From Legionellaceae bacterium (GTDB taxonomy: Bacteria > Pseudomonadota > Gammaproteobacteria > Legionellales > Legionellaceae): a stretch of DNA of 64,000 bases. This document shows positions 53,616 to 64,000 of the stretch, piece by piece. Under the pieces are notes generated by a model. That model saw only the letters and a list, made by a program, of their open reading frames with translations. It was not told where the DNA came from and made no database searches. Position 1 is the stretch's first letter. Every line of letters starts with the position of its first letter. A program made the translations under genes and the position numbers. Location: assembly GCA_030157805.1 (NCBI GenBank), contig JAOAUB010000009.1:14184-78183 (forward strand), in the 5' to 3' direction.

Positions 53616-54742
53616 GGACGACTCCTCAACGCAAAATCACTCATAAATTCAATAAGACGCTCAACACCAACCAAAGGCATCGCATTGTATAAACTCGCTC
53701 TTAATCCACCAACAAGACGATGTCCTTGTAACGCATGCAGATTTCTTTTTTTTGCTTCTGCAATAAATACTTTTTCTAATGTCGGGCTAGGCACATTAAA
53801 ACAAACATTAAAAAGGGAGCGGTAAGGTTGACTGATTGAGCAAGTGTAAAACGAAGACTCATCAATAAATTGATAGAGCAATGCCGCCTTGTGTTGGTTA
53901 ATAGCGTACAACGTATCTACCCCACCCTGCTGCTCTACCCAAGAAAACATTTTAGACGCAAGATAACAATTGAAGGTTGGAGGTGTTGTGTACAGTGAAT
54001 GATGCTCAATATGAGTACGGAAATCATAAATTGAGGGTAACTTGGTTTGTTGTATCGTTTTAACAAATTCGTCACGAATAATGACTAAGGTCAACCCAGC
54101 ATTAGCAATGTTTTTTTGTGCCCCCGCAAAAATTAAATCGTAATCTTCAATTTGAATGGGTTCCGCCAATAAACACGACGTCATATCAGCAATCATCGGT
54201 GTTTTGTCTAAAATCACAGGCTTTGGACAATAAACGCCATTCACCGTTTCATTTGGCGTGTAGTAAAAATAAGCTGCCGAAGCATCCCGTTGCCAAGAAG
54301 AACTCTCCGGAATTTGCTTAAAACCTCCCGCCTCACCCGAAGCAACACACCGTGCCTGTTTCAATTTTTGTGCTTCACGCCATGCCATTGCAGACCAAAT
54401 ACCCGTGACCAAATAATCAGCTGTTTCATTTGCCGACAAGAAATTCATGGGTATCATGCTAAACAGCATGCGTGCTGGACCACCTAAAAATAAAACATGG
54501 TAATTTTCAGGAATTTTAAGTAAATATCGCAAGGTCGTCGAAGCATGTTCTAATAAATCACGAAATTCAGGGGTGCGATGCCCTATCTCAAGAATCGACA
54601 TTCCGGTGTGTTGCCAATCAAGCAAATCACGCTGCGCATCTTTTAAAATAGACTCCGGCAACATCGCTGGGCCCGCACCAAAATTAAACCCTCGGGCAAC
54701 ATCTTCACTCGACGCTAAATGACGATGTTGATGGTTAGTCAT
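53612..54742 (-). CDS. serC: Phosphoserine aminotransferase
   Basis: A 376-aa PLP enzyme making phosphoserine (and acting in pyridoxal synthesis): [15 protein letters not shown] near the start and the PLP lysine in [21 protein letters not shown] 54742 overlaps the gyrA stop by 8 nt; the frame runs further into gyrA but family alignment supports this start. Confidence 0.95.
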   Translation of the reverse strand: MTNHQHRHLASSEDVARGFNFGAGPAMLPESILKDAQRDLLDWQHTGMSILEIGHRTPEFRDLLEHASTTLRYLLKIPENYHVLFLGGPARMLFSMIPMNFLSANETADYLVTGIWSAMAWREAQKLKQARCVASGEAGGFKQIPESSSWQRDASAAYFYYTPNETVNGVYCPKPVILDKTPMIADMTSCLLAEPIQIEDYDLIFAGAQKNIANAGLTLVIIRDEFVKTIQQTKLPSIYDFRTHIEHHSLYTTPPTFNCYLASKMFSWVEQQGGVDTLYAINQHKAALLYQFIDESSFYTCSISQPYRSLFNVCFNVPSPTLEKVFIAEAKKRNLHALQGHRLVGGLRASLYNAMPLVGVERLIEFMSDFALRSRP

Positions 54743-57338
54743 TGGATTTTTCGGGAAGCTCATCGCCCTCGACATCAGGACCATGTTCGTTGTCTTCCAC
54801 GCCTTCATCACCCAGATCATCAATACGTTGCATGGCAACGACTTGTTCACCTGGTTTAACATGAATCAAACGAACACCCTGAGTATTTCGACCAATCACT
54901 GACAGATCACTGACTCGGAATCGAACTAACGTCCCTTGATCCGTAATCAACATGACTTCATCCCCTTCACTGACTTGCGTCGCGCGCACCACTTTGCCAT
55001 TACGCTCAGTGACTTGAATTGAGATAACACCCTGACTGCCGCGACCAACTCGACGATACTCGCTGACTTCCGTTCGTTTACCATAGCCGTTTTGAGTAGC
55101 GGTTAAAATGGTGCCGTCTGTTTTAACCACAACCAATGAAATCACCGATTGATCCGCAGCGAGTCGTATTCCTCGCACACCACGAGCAGTACGCCCGGTG
55201 GAGCGAACAAAACCTTCACCAAAACGAACCACTTTACCCGCATCAGTAAACAACATGACATCATAGTCGTTCTGTGTGATATCAACACCCACCAGTTGAT
55301 CACCTTCATCCAAATCAATCGCAATAATGCCGTTGGATCGAGGTCTGCTGAACGCAACAAGCGGAACTTTTTTAACGACCCCTAATTTGGTTGCCATGAA
55401 AACAAACACGTCTTCTTTGTATTCACGAACGGGCAACATGGCATTAATAAGCTCATTTGCCGCTAAAGGTAAAATATTAACAATAGGCTTCCCGCGAGAT
55501 ATTCGGCTAGCCAAGGGCAATTGATAAACCTTTAACCAATACATTTTCCCATGGTTTGAGAAACAAAGCAGCGTATCATGGGTGCTCGCTATCACGAGAC
55601 GCTCAACAAAGTCCTCGTCTTTCACGTGCGTTGCAGACTTGCCTTTACCGCCACGCCGTTGAGCCTGATAATCCGAGATAGGCTGATATTTCACATACCC
55701 CTGGCTGGACATGGTGACAACGACTTCTTCTTCCGTAATAAGATCCTCAATTGTCAAATCTTCTTGTGAAGCAATAATTTCACTACGACGAGCATCTCCA
55801 AATTGATCTTTAATTTCAGTCAATTCATGACGAATGACATCCATAAGACGTTCTGGTGAGGCCAAAATATTCAATAAATCTTCAATCACCTTAAGCAATT
55901 CTTTAAATTCAAGAATAATCTTATCCTGCTCTAAAGCAGTTAAGCGATGCAAACGCAAATCCAAAATAGCTTGCGCTTGTTCTGCGGAGAGACGATAGCC
56001 CTCCGGATGTAACCCAAATTGAATATCTAACGTATCAGGACGACACGCTTCACTGCCGGCATGCTCGAGCATCGTTTTGACAAGACCTGGCTGCCAAACT
56101 TGAGCAATCAGTTGTTCTTTCGCATCCTGTGGCGTAGATGACTGTTTAATAAGATGAATCATCTCATCAATGTTGGCTAGAGCAACACCAAGCCCCTCCA
56201 AAATATGAGCACGATTACGGGCTTTCTTTAATTCAAAAATAGTTCGCCGCGTCACCACTTCTCGACGATGGCGAATAAAAAATTCAAGAACTTCTTTCAG
56301 GTTTAAAAGCCGCGGCTGCCCATCCACTAAGGCAACCATGTTAATTCCAAAAACTGATTGCATTGCGGTGTGCGCATAAAGATTATTTTGAATCACCTCA
56401 GCGACTTCTCCGCGCTTTAATTCAATCACAACCCGCATACCTTGCTTATCAGACTCATCCCGCAGCGCAGAAATTCCTTCTATCTTTTTCTCACGAACGA
56501 GCTCTGCAATTTTTTCAACTAAGCGCGCTTTATTCACCTGATAAGGCAATTCATGAATGATGATCGCTTGACGCCCGGAGTGACTCTCCGTTTCAATTTC
56601 CGTGCGTGCTCTCATCACGACACGGCCACGACCCGTTCGATAACCTTCAATAATACCCGCCCGACCATTAATAATAGCCGCCGTTGGAAAGTCAGGCCCA
56701 GGAATATAGTCCATCAATTCATCAATGGTTAACTCAGCATTAGCAATTAAGGCAATACACGCATTGATGACTTCCGTAATATTATGAGGGGGTATATTCG
56801 TCGCCATACCCACCGCAATACCCGAAGATCCATTGACCAGCAAATTAGGGATTCGGGTGGGTAGAACGATTGGAGCAAATTCTGTTTCGTCATAATTGGG
56901 TGCGAAATCAACGGTTTCTTTATCAAGATCAGCAAGCAAAGCATGAGCAACACGCGACATGCGTACCTCGGTGTATCGCATTGCTGCAGGTGCATCTCCG
57001 TCAATAGAACCAAAGTTACCTTGACCATCCACGAGCATATAACGCATCGAAAACGGCTGAGCCATACGCACAATCGTGTCATAGACTGCCGTATCACCAT
57101 GCGGATGATATTTACCAATCACATCCCCGACGACACGTGCTGATTTCTTATACGGTTTATTCCATTCGTTCCCCAGTTCATTCATCGCAAACAAAACGCG
57201 TCGATGCACTGGTTTCAATCCATCCCGAACATCTGGCAACGCCCTACCTACAATAACGCTCATCGCATAATCGAGATAGGATTGCTTCAATTCGTCTTCA
57301 ATGTTGACGGGTATAACTTCTTTCGCAAGAGATCCCAT
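54735..57338 (-). CDS. gyrA: DNA gyrase subunit A
   Basis: A 867-aa type IIA topoisomerase subunit. The catalytic Tyr is in [11 protein letters not shown]; the quinolone region reads [20 protein letters not shown], i.e. Thr at the position equal to E. coli Ser83 and Asp at 87, as in several wild-type gammaproteobacteria. C-terminal beta-pinwheel repeats ([23 protein letters not shown]) are intact. ATG 57338 is chosen; TTG 57344 has a better-spaced AAGGA and is possible. Confidence 0.97.
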   Translation of the reverse strand: MGSLAKEVIPVNIEDELKQSYLDYAMSVIVGRALPDVRDGLKPVHRRVLFAMNELGNEWNKPYKKSARVVGDVIGKYHPHGDTAVYDTIVRMAQPFSMRYMLVDGQGNFGSIDGDAPAAMRYTEVRMSRVAHALLADLDKETVDFAPNYDETEFAPIVLPTRIPNLLVNGSSGIAVGMATNIPPHNITEVINACIALIANAELTIDELMDYIPGPDFPTAAIINGRAGIIEGYRTGRGRVVMRARTEIETESHSGRQAIIIHELPYQVNKARLVEKIAELVREKKIEGISALRDESDKQGMRVVIELKRGEVAEVIQNNLYAHTAMQSVFGINMVALVDGQPRLLNLKEVLEFFIRHRREVVTRRTIFELKKARNRAHILEGLGVALANIDEMIHLIKQSSTPQDAKEQLIAQVWQPGLVKTMLEHAGSEACRPDTLDIQFGLHPEGYRLSAEQAQAILDLRLHRLTALEQDKIILEFKELLKVIEDLLNILASPERLMDVIRHELTEIKDQFGDARRSEIIASQEDLTIEDLITEEEVVVTMSSQGYVKYQPISDYQAQRRGGKGKSATHVKDEDFVERLVIASTHDTLLCFSNHGKMYWLKVYQLPLASRISRGKPIVNILPLAANELINAMLPVREYKEDVFVFMATKLGVVKKVPLVAFSRPRSNGIIAIDLDEGDQLVGVDITQNDYDVMLFTDAGKVVRFGEGFVRSTGRTARGVRGIRLAADQSVISLVVVKTDGTILTATQNGYGKRTEVSEYRRVGRGSQGVISIQVTERNGKVVRATQVSEGDEVMLITDQGTLVRFRVSDLSVIGRNTQGVRLIHVKPGEQVVAMQRIDDLGDEGVEDNEHGPDVEGDELPEKSND

Positions 57339-57498
57339 AATCAAGAATCGTCCTTATTGTAAACGCCGGAAATCAGCATAAAAATAGTGAGCGATGATGA
57401 TACCACAAAGCACGAATCAATTGAATCTGGCAAATTTGATCAATTTTATATATAGTGCAACAAATCTAAAATTTCAGAACTCTTCGACGGAGACGCTA

Positions 57499-58767
57499 AT
57501 GATCGCAAAAAAAGCACAATTATGTATAGACGGGCATGCTCCTATTGATTTACCTATTTATAGTCCAAGCCTTGGCAATGACGTGCTTGATATTGGCAAA
57601 CTCGAAGAAAATGGCTATTTCACGTTCGATCCGGGATTTGTTTCAACCGCCTCGTGTGAATCCAAAATCACCTACATTGATGGTGACCAAGGAATACTGC
57701 TCTATCGTGGTTATCCCATTGAACAACTTGCTGAGAAAAAAGATTTTCTCGAAGTATGCTATTTACTGCTTAAAGGTGAATTACCCAACCCTGCCGAAAA
57801 AGAATTATTTGTTGATCAAATTAATAACCACACCTTGGTTCATCAACAAATGTATCAATTTTTAAATGGTTTCCGACGCGACGCACACCCCATGGCCATT
57901 ATGGTTGGTATTGTTGGTGCACTTTCAGCCTTTTACCATGACTCCATCAATCTTGCTAACGAACAAGACCGGTATATCTCTGCAATTCGCCTCATCGCTA
58001 AAATGCCGACCTTAGCCGCAATGAGTTACAAATACTCCATTGGCCAACCCTACATGTACCCTAAAAACGACATGTCTTATGCTGCCAATTTTCTACACAT
58101 GATGTTTGGTGTTCCTACCGAAGAAACTCAACCTAATCCTGTGCTAGTTCAAGCTATGGACACTATATTTACACTGCATGCGGATCACGAACAAAACGCT
58201 TCAACCTCAACGGTTCGATTAGCAGGCTCCACAGGCGCCAATCCTTTTGCCTGTATTTCAGCTGGAATTGGAGCGCTTTGGGGCCCAGCTCATGGTGGCG
58301 CTAATGAAGCCTGTTTAAATATGCTAAAAGAAATAGGCGATGTAAAAAACATTGAACATTACATTCAACGTGCCAAAGATAAAAATGACCCATTTCGCTT
58401 AATGGGATTTGGTCATCGGGTTTATAAGAGCTACGACCCTCGCGCCAAAGTTATGCGTCAAACTTGCCATGACGTGCTCGACGCAGTCGGTGCACATAAC
58501 TTACCCTTGTTCAAATTAGCCATGGAACTTGAGCGAATTGCACTCGAAGACAGTTATTTTATCGAGAAAAAACTCTATCCTAATGTTGATTTTTATTCAG
58601 GCATTACGTTAAGCGCAATGGGAATTCCTACCAACATGTTCACTGTTATTTTTGCCTTAGCTAGAACGGTGGGGTGGATGTCCCATTGGATGGAAATGGT
58701 CGCTAATAAATCTAAAATTGGACGTCCACGCCAATTATACACGGGAGAAAAAACTCGTAACGTGTGA
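57499..58767 (+). CDS. gltA: Citrate synthase
   Basis: A 422-aa type II (NADH-sensitive family) citrate synthase, with active-site [28 protein letters not shown] and the C-terminal [12 protein letters not shown] 57499 has GGAG 6 nt upstream; the frame extends to 57394 without support. It is divergent from gyrA. Confidence 0.96.
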   Translation: MIAKKAQLCIDGHAPIDLPIYSPSLGNDVLDIGKLEENGYFTFDPGFVSTASCESKITYIDGDQGILLYRGYPIEQLAEKKDFLEVCYLLLKGELPNPAEKELFVDQINNHTLVHQQMYQFLNGFRRDAHPMAIMVGIVGALSAFYHDSINLANEQDRYISAIRLIAKMPTLAAMSYKYSIGQPYMYPKNDMSYAANFLHMMFGVPTEETQPNPVLVQAMDTIFTLHADHEQNASTSTVRLAGSTGANPFACISAGIGALWGPAHGGANEACLNMLKEIGDVKNIEHYIQRAKDKNDPFRLMGFGHRVYKSYDPRAKVMRQTCHDVLDAVGAHNLPLFKLAMELERIALEDSYFIEKKLYPNVDFYSGITLSAMGIPTNMFTVIFALARTVGWMSHWMEMVANKSKIGRPRQLYTGEKTRNV

Positions 58768-58848
58768 TTTTAACTCGCCATCTCCTGAATTAATTTTGTC
58801 ACTTGACGCGTTAATGCGGGAATTTTTTTGTGGTAATTCATGTCCCCA

Positions 58849-58875
58849 ACTCGCTCCTCAACACGACGAGCGAGT
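58849..58875. terminator. Hairpin between gltA and the sugar transporter gene
   Basis: ACTCGCTC (58849-58856) pairs perfectly with GAGCGAGT (58868-58875) across 11 nt, in the gap between two convergent genes. No T-run follows, so it is a weak terminator candidate. Confidence 0.35.
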
Positions 58876-58924
58876 CATTGGTTTCATTGAATGAAATGAC
58901 CTTTGAGCCAAAAAAACTTTCCTT

Positions 58925-60346
58925 TTACAAATCTAAAATCACGTCAGAGCCATCCAAAGTCGTTGATGGCGATTGCCGTGGCTCCTTTCTTCCTAAATAA
59001 GCCAACGAACCACCGCTCGTCAAATAATCTTCAATGGATTCTAAACTGATATTTTTTGTTTCTGGCATCCAGTAATAGGTGTAAAACAATCCAAACAAAC
59101 ACACCAAGGCATAAAGTGCAAAGGTATATTCAATTCCCAAAGAACTTTGCATCAACGGGAAACTAAACACCATCACAGTATTAAAAGCCCAGTTGCTCAT
59201 TGCGGATAATCCCATGCCAGCACCTCTTACATGCAAGGGAAAAATTTCAGACATCGCAATGTGGGGAACAGGTCCAATACTGATTGCAAAAGAAAAAATA
59301 TAAACGACTAAACATAACATTGAAAGATAGGGCAATCCTGGAACCTGATACAAAGAAAACAGCGCTAATGACGCCAAACTAAGAAATGCACCCGAAAATC
59401 CCACCAATAATAGCTTTCGCCGTCCAACGGAATCCACCGTCATTAAAGCCACAACCGTCACCAGCACATTCACAACACCAATGCCCAATGTTGCAAGAAT
59501 TTGTCCCGCCGTGCTTGGAAATCCAAGCCCTTTAAATATTTCAGGCGCAAAATAAATAATGACGTTAATACCGCTAAGTTGCTGCAAGCAAAACAACATC
59601 ACACCCAACATTAAAACTGGCCATAAAGGTTTAGTCAACAATAAACGCCAGCTCTGTGATCCCGAAGGCTCACGCGCCAAAGTCATGGCAATATGTTGAA
59701 GCTCATTGGTAATTGACTCCTCACCACGTAATTTTTGCAACGCCCGTGCTGCATCCTCTTTACGGCCAACGCGATATAACCAACGGGGTGATTCCGGCAA
59801 AAAAAACATGCCCACAAAAAGCATCAGAGCAGGAATAGCGCACGACGCAAACATCGTCCGCCAAGCATGCTGTTCGATAAGAAGATAATTAACCCAATAA
59901 GCACACACGATACCCAAAGTAATTGCTAATTGATAAACAGCCACAATGGCACCACGTTTTTTTCCCGGTGCTGTTTCTGCCAGATAAAGAGGCGCTGTCA
60001 CCGATGCAATACCAATGGCAAAACCCAGAACAAATCGTGAGGCAATTAACACCGTGATGTTACTGGCCATTGCCGCACCCATGGCGCCAAGAAAAAATAA
60101 TCCGCCGGAAAACGCTAATGAAGCACGACGGCCAAAACGTTTTGAAACATGCGACGCAAGAATTCCACCAATGATCATGGATCCTAAAAGCGCTCCAAAA
60201 GGTAACGCGGACGCCATAAAACCAACGTGAGCATCATTTAGCAAAAAATGGTCTCTCACCAACACCAACGATCCTGCAATAATGCCTTCATCATAACCAA
60301 ACAAAAAACCGGCCAAAGAACCAACCATTGCCACAATCCACGCCAT
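58925..60346 (-). CDS. MFS sugar transporter (sugar:proton symporter family)
   Basis: A 473-aa protein with 12 membrane segments and sugar-porter signatures GRRASLAFSGGLF, PESPRWLYRVGRKEDA and the final PETKN. It likely imports glucose or a similar hexose, since it is the last gene of the edd-glk-eda operon; Legionella has the same arrangement with ywtG. ATG 60346 is chosen over 60388 because AAGGAAAGGGAT precedes it. Confidence 0.93.
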   Translation of the reverse strand: MAWIVAMVGSLAGFLFGYDEGIIAGSLVLVRDHFLLNDAHVGFMASALPFGALLGSMIIGGILASHVSKRFGRRASLAFSGGLFFLGAMGAAMASNITVLIASRFVLGFAIGIASVTAPLYLAETAPGKKRGAIVAVYQLAITLGIVCAYWVNYLLIEQHAWRTMFASCAIPALMLFVGMFFLPESPRWLYRVGRKEDAARALQKLRGEESITNELQHIAMTLAREPSGSQSWRLLLTKPLWPVLMLGVMLFCLQQLSGINVIIYFAPEIFKGLGFPSTAGQILATLGIGVVNVLVTVVALMTVDSVGRRKLLLVGFSGAFLSLASLALFSLYQVPGLPYLSMLCLVVYIFSFAISIGPVPHIAMSEIFPLHVRGAGMGLSAMSNWAFNTVMVFSFPLMQSSLGIEYTFALYALVCLFGLFYTYYWMPETKNISLESIEDYLTSGGSLAYLGRKEPRQSPSTTLDGSDVILDL

Positions 60347-60404
60347 ATCCCTTTCCTTATGATGAATTAATAATTTTTTACCTAACAACTTAGAGTCGCG
60401 ATTT

Positions 60405-61058
60405 TTACCCCATTACCTGCCGACACAAGCTTGTAATTCCCGACCAATCCGAATTTCTAATCAGCTTTTCAGGAACCACCCATGATCCACCCACACAATC
60501 AACATTAGGCAAGGCCAAATAATCTTTAAAATTTTCCGATGTCACTCCCCCTGTTGCGCAAAAACGTATTGCCGGTAGAGGACCAAACATAGAACGCAAA
60601 AAAGGAATACCGCCAGCAGCTTCTGCTGGAAAAAATTTAAAATGATGATATCCCAAAGCCATGCCTTCCATCACTTCAGAAACACTGGCAGCACCAGGAA
60701 TTAAAGCGATGCTACTTTGTTGTCCTGCACTCAACAATTCCTGCGTCAGTCCCGGACTAATGGCAAATTGTGCGCCCACCTCCTGACATTGCTTAAGCGC
60801 TGTCGCATTCATGACTGTTCCTGCCCCAACAAGGGCATCAGGCACTGCCTCGCGCATGATCGCAATGGCATCAAGCGCAACAGGAGTTCTTAACGTGACC
60901 TCAAGCACGTGAATGCCTCCGGCAACAATCGCCCTTGCTAAGGGAGCGGCACTCGCTAAATCATCAATCAGAATGACAGGGATGACTGGCCCCTGCCTGA
61001 AAATAAATTCGGGAGAAAACAACCAAGGGAGATCACCATGATGATGAAACAAGGTCAT
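60405..61058 (-). CDS. eda: KDPG aldolase (Entner-Doudoroff)
   Basis: A 217-aa class I aldolase: catalytic Glu in VLEVTLRTP, GAGTVMNATALKQ and the Schiff-base Lys in HHFKFFPAEAAGG. It splits 2-keto-3-deoxy-6-phosphogluconate into pyruvate and glyceraldehyde 3-phosphate. It overlaps glk by 26 nt. Confidence 0.95.
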   Translation of the reverse strand: MTLFHHHGDLPWLFSPEFIFRQGPVIPVILIDDLASAAPLARAIVAGGIHVLEVTLRTPVALDAIAIMREAVPDALVGAGTVMNATALKQCQEVGAQFAISPGLTQELLSAGQQSSIALIPGAASVSEVMEGMALGYHHFKFFPAEAAGGIPFLRSMFGPLPAIRFCATGGVTSENFKDYLALPNVDCVGGSWVVPEKLIRNSDWSGITSLCRQVMG

Positions 61059-62052
61059 GTGCAGTTCCTTTTATTCTTTGTTTTAAATACCTAGCAGCAC
61101 CAACAAGACCCGGCCACGGCACCGTCAGCACCCATGTCGGAACAAGATGCTGCTTAAATGAACTATGGCGTCCTTTCGTTTCAAAACGTGTCCTAAAGGC
61201 ACTGCTCTCCATGAGCGGTAATAATTTTGGCACTATCCCACCGGTAAGATAAACCCCGCCTAAGGTATTGAGCGAAAAAGCACAATCTGCGGCAAAACTA
61301 CCTAGACTTGCTAAAAATTGTTGGACTGTGGCTTCCGCTAAAGGGCATGACGCCGTTAACGCTTGATCTGTAATCTCTGCTGCCGATAAAAATACGACGC
61401 TTTCACCACGGTAAGCAGCGAGTGCTTGATATAAATTTTCAAGACCTGGCCCTGACAACAAACGCTCAACAGAAACGTGGGTATACTGTCGCGCCAAAAA
61501 CTGTTTAATAAACCATTCTTGTTCCGTTTGTGGCGCCCACTCAATATGACCTCCTTCACTGGCAACAGGCATCATCCCGTACTCGGTGTGCACAAGATAA
61601 GCCACTCCTAACCCGGTGCCAGGGCCTAAAACAACTTGATTACACCGTGTTTCAACATCCCCTGAACCAAGTTGTATTTTTTCTTGCTTCGATAAAAAAG
61701 GCAAACTCATCGCCTGAGCCACAAAATCATTAAGCACATGTAATTCTACTAAATCAAGACGATTTTTTAACGCCTTCATTGAGAACTGCCAAGACAAATT
61801 GGTCATGGTGACAACATCATCAGAAACCAACGACGCCACTGCAACAGCCATGTGCTTAATGTCTAAAAGATCGTGCTCGCGTTGATAACATCGTATAGCA
61901 CTCTCAAGACTTGAAAAATTAGAGCAAGGATAAACCGCCACTTGATTTAACGTAAAATCATCCCAATGAACACACGCAAAACGGGCATTCGTACCACCAA
62001 TGTCCGCAACAATAGCTTGCTGCGGTGCTTTCATCCCATCTTCCCGGCTCAT
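61033..62052 (-). CDS. glk: Glucokinase
   Basis: A 339-aa ROK-independent bacterial glucokinase (Glk family): ADIGGTNARFACV, GPGTGLGVAYLV and SEGGHIEWAP. It phosphorylates glucose imported by the adjacent transporter. The start at 62052 overlaps the edd stop (ATGA); the ATG at 62034 has GGGAAGATGGG just upstream and may be the true start. Confidence 0.95.
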   Translation of the reverse strand: MSREDGMKAPQQAIVADIGGTNARFACVHWDDFTLNQVAVYPCSNFSSLESAIRCYQREHDLLDIKHMAVAVASLVSDDVVTMTNLSWQFSMKALKNRLDLVELHVLNDFVAQAMSLPFLSKQEKIQLGSGDVETRCNQVVLGPGTGLGVAYLVHTEYGMMPVASEGGHIEWAPQTEQEWFIKQFLARQYTHVSVERLLSGPGLENLYQALAAYRGESVVFLSAAEITDQALTASCPLAEATVQQFLASLGSFAADCAFSLNTLGGVYLTGGIVPKLLPLMESSAFRTRFETKGRHSSFKQHLVPTWVLTVPWPGLVGAARYLKQRIKGTAHDLVSSSW

Positions 62053-63869
62053 AGCTCATATCCAAATAAACTGCAGGCGCCTTGCTCAGCTCCGTTAAGT
62101 TGAGCTCGTAAGGCAGTAAACATTTCTCGCCCTAAACCAACTTGATGTTCAAGAAGATCATCGCTGGCCACCGGTCGTTGGCGTAACTCTTCCTCCGATA
62201 AAAAAACCCGAAGAACCCCGTGTTGACCATCCACTAAAATCATGTCGCCAGTTTTAATTTTGGCAATATTTCCGCCACTTAAAGCCTCTGGCGTCACATG
62301 AATCGCCGCAGGAACTTTGCCCGAGGCCCCTGACATTCGACCATCAGTCAGCAATGCCACACGAAAACCACGGCCTTGCAGCACTTCCAACAAAGGCGTT
62401 AATTGATGTAACTCAGGCATGCCGCAAGCACGAGGTCCTTGAAAACGAACCACAATCACACTATCACACTCAAGTTCACCGGCTTTAAATGCCTGCTCTA
62501 AGGCGTCTTGGCTGTGAAACACCTTGGCTTCTGCTTCAACAATAAGATGTTCATCCGATAACGCCGAGGTTTTCATGATGGCACGACCTAAATTACCTTC
62601 TAACACTTGCAGCCCACCATGAGCACTAAACGGCGCACTAGTCGCACGAAGCACCGTTGAGTCAAGAGATTCAGTGGGCCCATCAACCCATGTCAATTGA
62701 TCTTGTTCTAATTGAACTTTTTGAGTGTAACGTTGCAAACCAAAACCGACTACGGTTTCAACATCAGCATGCAACAAACCGGCATCAAGCAAGGTGCTAA
62801 TTAAATAAGATACGCCACCCGCCTGAGCAAAGGCATTAATATCGGCACTACCATTGGGATAAATCCGCGCAATCAAGGGTGTGATTTTGGAGAGTGCTGA
62901 AAAATCATCCCAAGTGATGATGAATCCTGCGGCACGAGCAATTGCCACTAAATGCATAGTATGATTTGTTGAGCCTCCTGTTGCCAATAATCCAACCAAC
63001 GCATTAACGATGGTTTTAGCGCTGACGAGTTTACCAATAGGCAAATCATGATCCTTGAATTGCGTTAAATGAACCACCTGCTGCCCTGCTGCCTGAGTAA
63101 AAGCATCACGTAACGGGGTGTTGGGATGAACAAACGATGATCCAGGCAACTGCAAACCCATGATTTCCACAATCAGCTGATTGGAATTGGCCGTACCATA
63201 AAAAGTACATGTTCCTGGTGAATGGTACGATGCAGCCTCCACCTCCAGCAATTTGCTCTTGTCCACTTTATTTTGCGCATAAAGTTGACGAATACGTGAT
63301 TTTTCCTGATTGGAGATCCCTGAGGGCATCGGCCCCGCTGGCACAAACACAAACGGTAAATGACCAAAATGCAGTGCGGCTATCAATAGACCAGGAACAA
63401 TTTTGTCACAAATCCCCAGCATTAAGCCGCCATCAAATAAATTATGCGATAAACCAACGGCGGCGGCCATCGCAATAAGATCACGACTCATCAGGCTTAA
63501 ATCCATGCCAGGTTGGCCTTGAGTAATACCATCACACATGGCAGGAACCCCTGCTGCAAACTGCGCAATACCACCTGCAGCATTTACGGCTTGCTTAAGT
63601 AGAGCGGGGTAAGTTTCATAGGGTTGATGTGCGGACAATAAATCATTGTAAGCGGAAATAATTGCAATGTTCGGTTGGCTCATTTCGCGCAAGATTTTTT
63701 TTTCATGAGCAGCGCACGCAGCAAATCCATGCGCTAAATTACCGCAAGAAAGTACTTTCCGCTGCGCGCCTCTTAAATTGGCTTTCTCTAACTGAAAAAG
63801 ATAGGCTTCTCGCGTTGTTTGACTGCGAGCTATTATTGAATCCGTTACTTTTTGTACTTCCTGATGCAT
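62049..63869 (-). CDS. edd: 6-phosphogluconate dehydratase
   Basis: A 606-aa IlvD/Edd-family Fe-S dehydratase. Cysteines likely to bind the cluster occur in LSCGNLAHGFAAC, PAMCDGITQGQPGM and GICDKIVPG. It makes KDPG for Eda. It starts 8 bp after the pgl stop, in one operon pgl-edd-glk-eda-transporter. Confidence 0.96.
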   Translation of the reverse strand: MHQEVQKVTDSIIARSQTTREAYLFQLEKANLRGAQRKVLSCGNLAHGFAACAAHEKKILREMSQPNIAIISAYNDLLSAHQPYETYPALLKQAVNAAGGIAQFAAGVPAMCDGITQGQPGMDLSLMSRDLIAMAAAVGLSHNLFDGGLMLGICDKIVPGLLIAALHFGHLPFVFVPAGPMPSGISNQEKSRIRQLYAQNKVDKSKLLEVEAASYHSPGTCTFYGTANSNQLIVEIMGLQLPGSSFVHPNTPLRDAFTQAAGQQVVHLTQFKDHDLPIGKLVSAKTIVNALVGLLATGGSTNHTMHLVAIARAAGFIITWDDFSALSKITPLIARIYPNGSADINAFAQAGGVSYLISTLLDAGLLHADVETVVGFGLQRYTQKVQLEQDQLTWVDGPTESLDSTVLRATSAPFSAHGGLQVLEGNLGRAIMKTSALSDEHLIVEAEAKVFHSQDALEQAFKAGELECDSVIVVRFQGPRACGMPELHQLTPLLEVLQGRGFRVALLTDGRMSGASGKVPAAIHVTPEALSGGNIAKIKTGDMILVDGQHGVLRVFLSEEELRQRPVASDDLLEHQVGLGREMFTALRAQLNGAEQGACSLFGYEL

Positions 63870-63877
63870 AATTCACC

Positions 63878-64000
63878 TTATTCGGGAGTGTACATTACTT
63901 GTATATCAACCCCAGGATGACTCAAAAATGCCCTTATCGGCATTAACAACTCATCATGACCCTGCAATGCGTTTTGCAGAACGTCCATTTTCTTTTCACC
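63878..64000 (-). CDS. pgl: 6-phosphogluconolactonase, C-terminal end (gene runs off the right edge)
   Basis: Forty codons plus a TAA stop (63878-63880) are visible, reading GEKKMDVLQNALQGHDELLM then PIRAFLSHPG, the typical C-terminal end of Pgl. It hydrolyses 6-phosphogluconolactone to 6-phosphogluconate, feeding edd. zwf would be expected beyond the edge, as in Legionella. Confidence 0.88.
   Translation of the reverse strand, partial: GEKKMDVLQNALQGHDELLMPIRAFLSHPGVDIQVMYTPE

Noticed and set aside
1..64000. CRISPR arrays, tRNA or rRNA genes, intact transposases, prophage genes
   Set aside because: None were seen; the repeated blocks in dotG and in the 1070-aa gene are in-frame coding repeats, not spacer arrays.

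Overview
The window (about 42% G+C by eye) looks like a chromosomal segment from a Legionella-like gammaproteobacterium (Legionellales, most likely Legionellaceae or a sister lineage). The evidence is a Dot/Icm type IVB secretion system in Legionella gene order, a dotD-dotC-dotB operon downstream of rsmD/M16/ftsY/ftsE/ftsX/rpoH, a patatin-like protein beside pyrF-lapB-rpsA-cmk-aroA-serC-gyrA (the setting of the L. pneumophila effector VpdC), and an Entner-Doudoroff operon pgl-edd-glk-eda-sugar transporter. No species assignment is possible from reading alone.

Region 1 (1-11.6 kb, minus strand): icmT, icmS, a small gene in the icmR slot (FIR candidate), icmQ, icmP/dotM, icmO/dotL, icmN/dotK, a second icmL paralogue, icmM/dotJ, icmL/dotI, icmK/dotH and the N-terminal 592 codons of icmE/dotG, which runs off the left edge. 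Together these encode the inner-membrane coupling complex (DotL, DotM, IcmS, with IcmQ/FIR) and most of the trans-envelope core (DotG, DotH, DotI, DotJ, DotK). A 161-bp MITE-like element lies between the icmL paralogue and icmM. A perfect match to the PmrA box consensus precedes the FIR gene. A strong-RBS 70-aa gene and a divergent 645-aa effector-like gene sit upstream of icmT.

Region 2 (13.7-24.3 kb): housekeeping and small genes: pabC, a small acidic protein, a 2OG-Fe(II) oxygenase, fau, an EVE-domain protein, ubiK, comM, pyrB-ruvX-yqgE, a cold-shock protein, hemH, an HTH-like protein and an adenosine/adenine deaminase.

Region 3 (24.3-27.6 kb): a 1070-aa modular protein with pentapeptide repeats, a long coiled coil and a recently duplicated 101-bp segment; it looks like a Dot/Icm substrate.

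Region 4 (27.7-40.5 kb): rpoH-ftsXEY, two M16 peptidase-like genes, rsmD, dotD-dotC-dotB (outer-membrane lipoproteins and the cytosolic ATPase that complete the Dot/Icm machine), folD and an M13 peptidase. The 516-bp gap after the M13 gene contains a GC-rich stretch that can fold into a long closed structure and may be an unassigned RNA.

Region 5 (41-64 kb): ubiCA, a FimT/GspH pseudopilin, a family 4 UDG, the VpdC-like patatin, pyrF, a DegT aminotransferase, lapAB, rpsA, cmk-aroA-serC-gyrA, gltA and the glucose-catabolic Entner-Doudoroff operon, cut by the right edge in pgl. No tRNA, rRNA, CRISPR array or intact transposase gene was seen.
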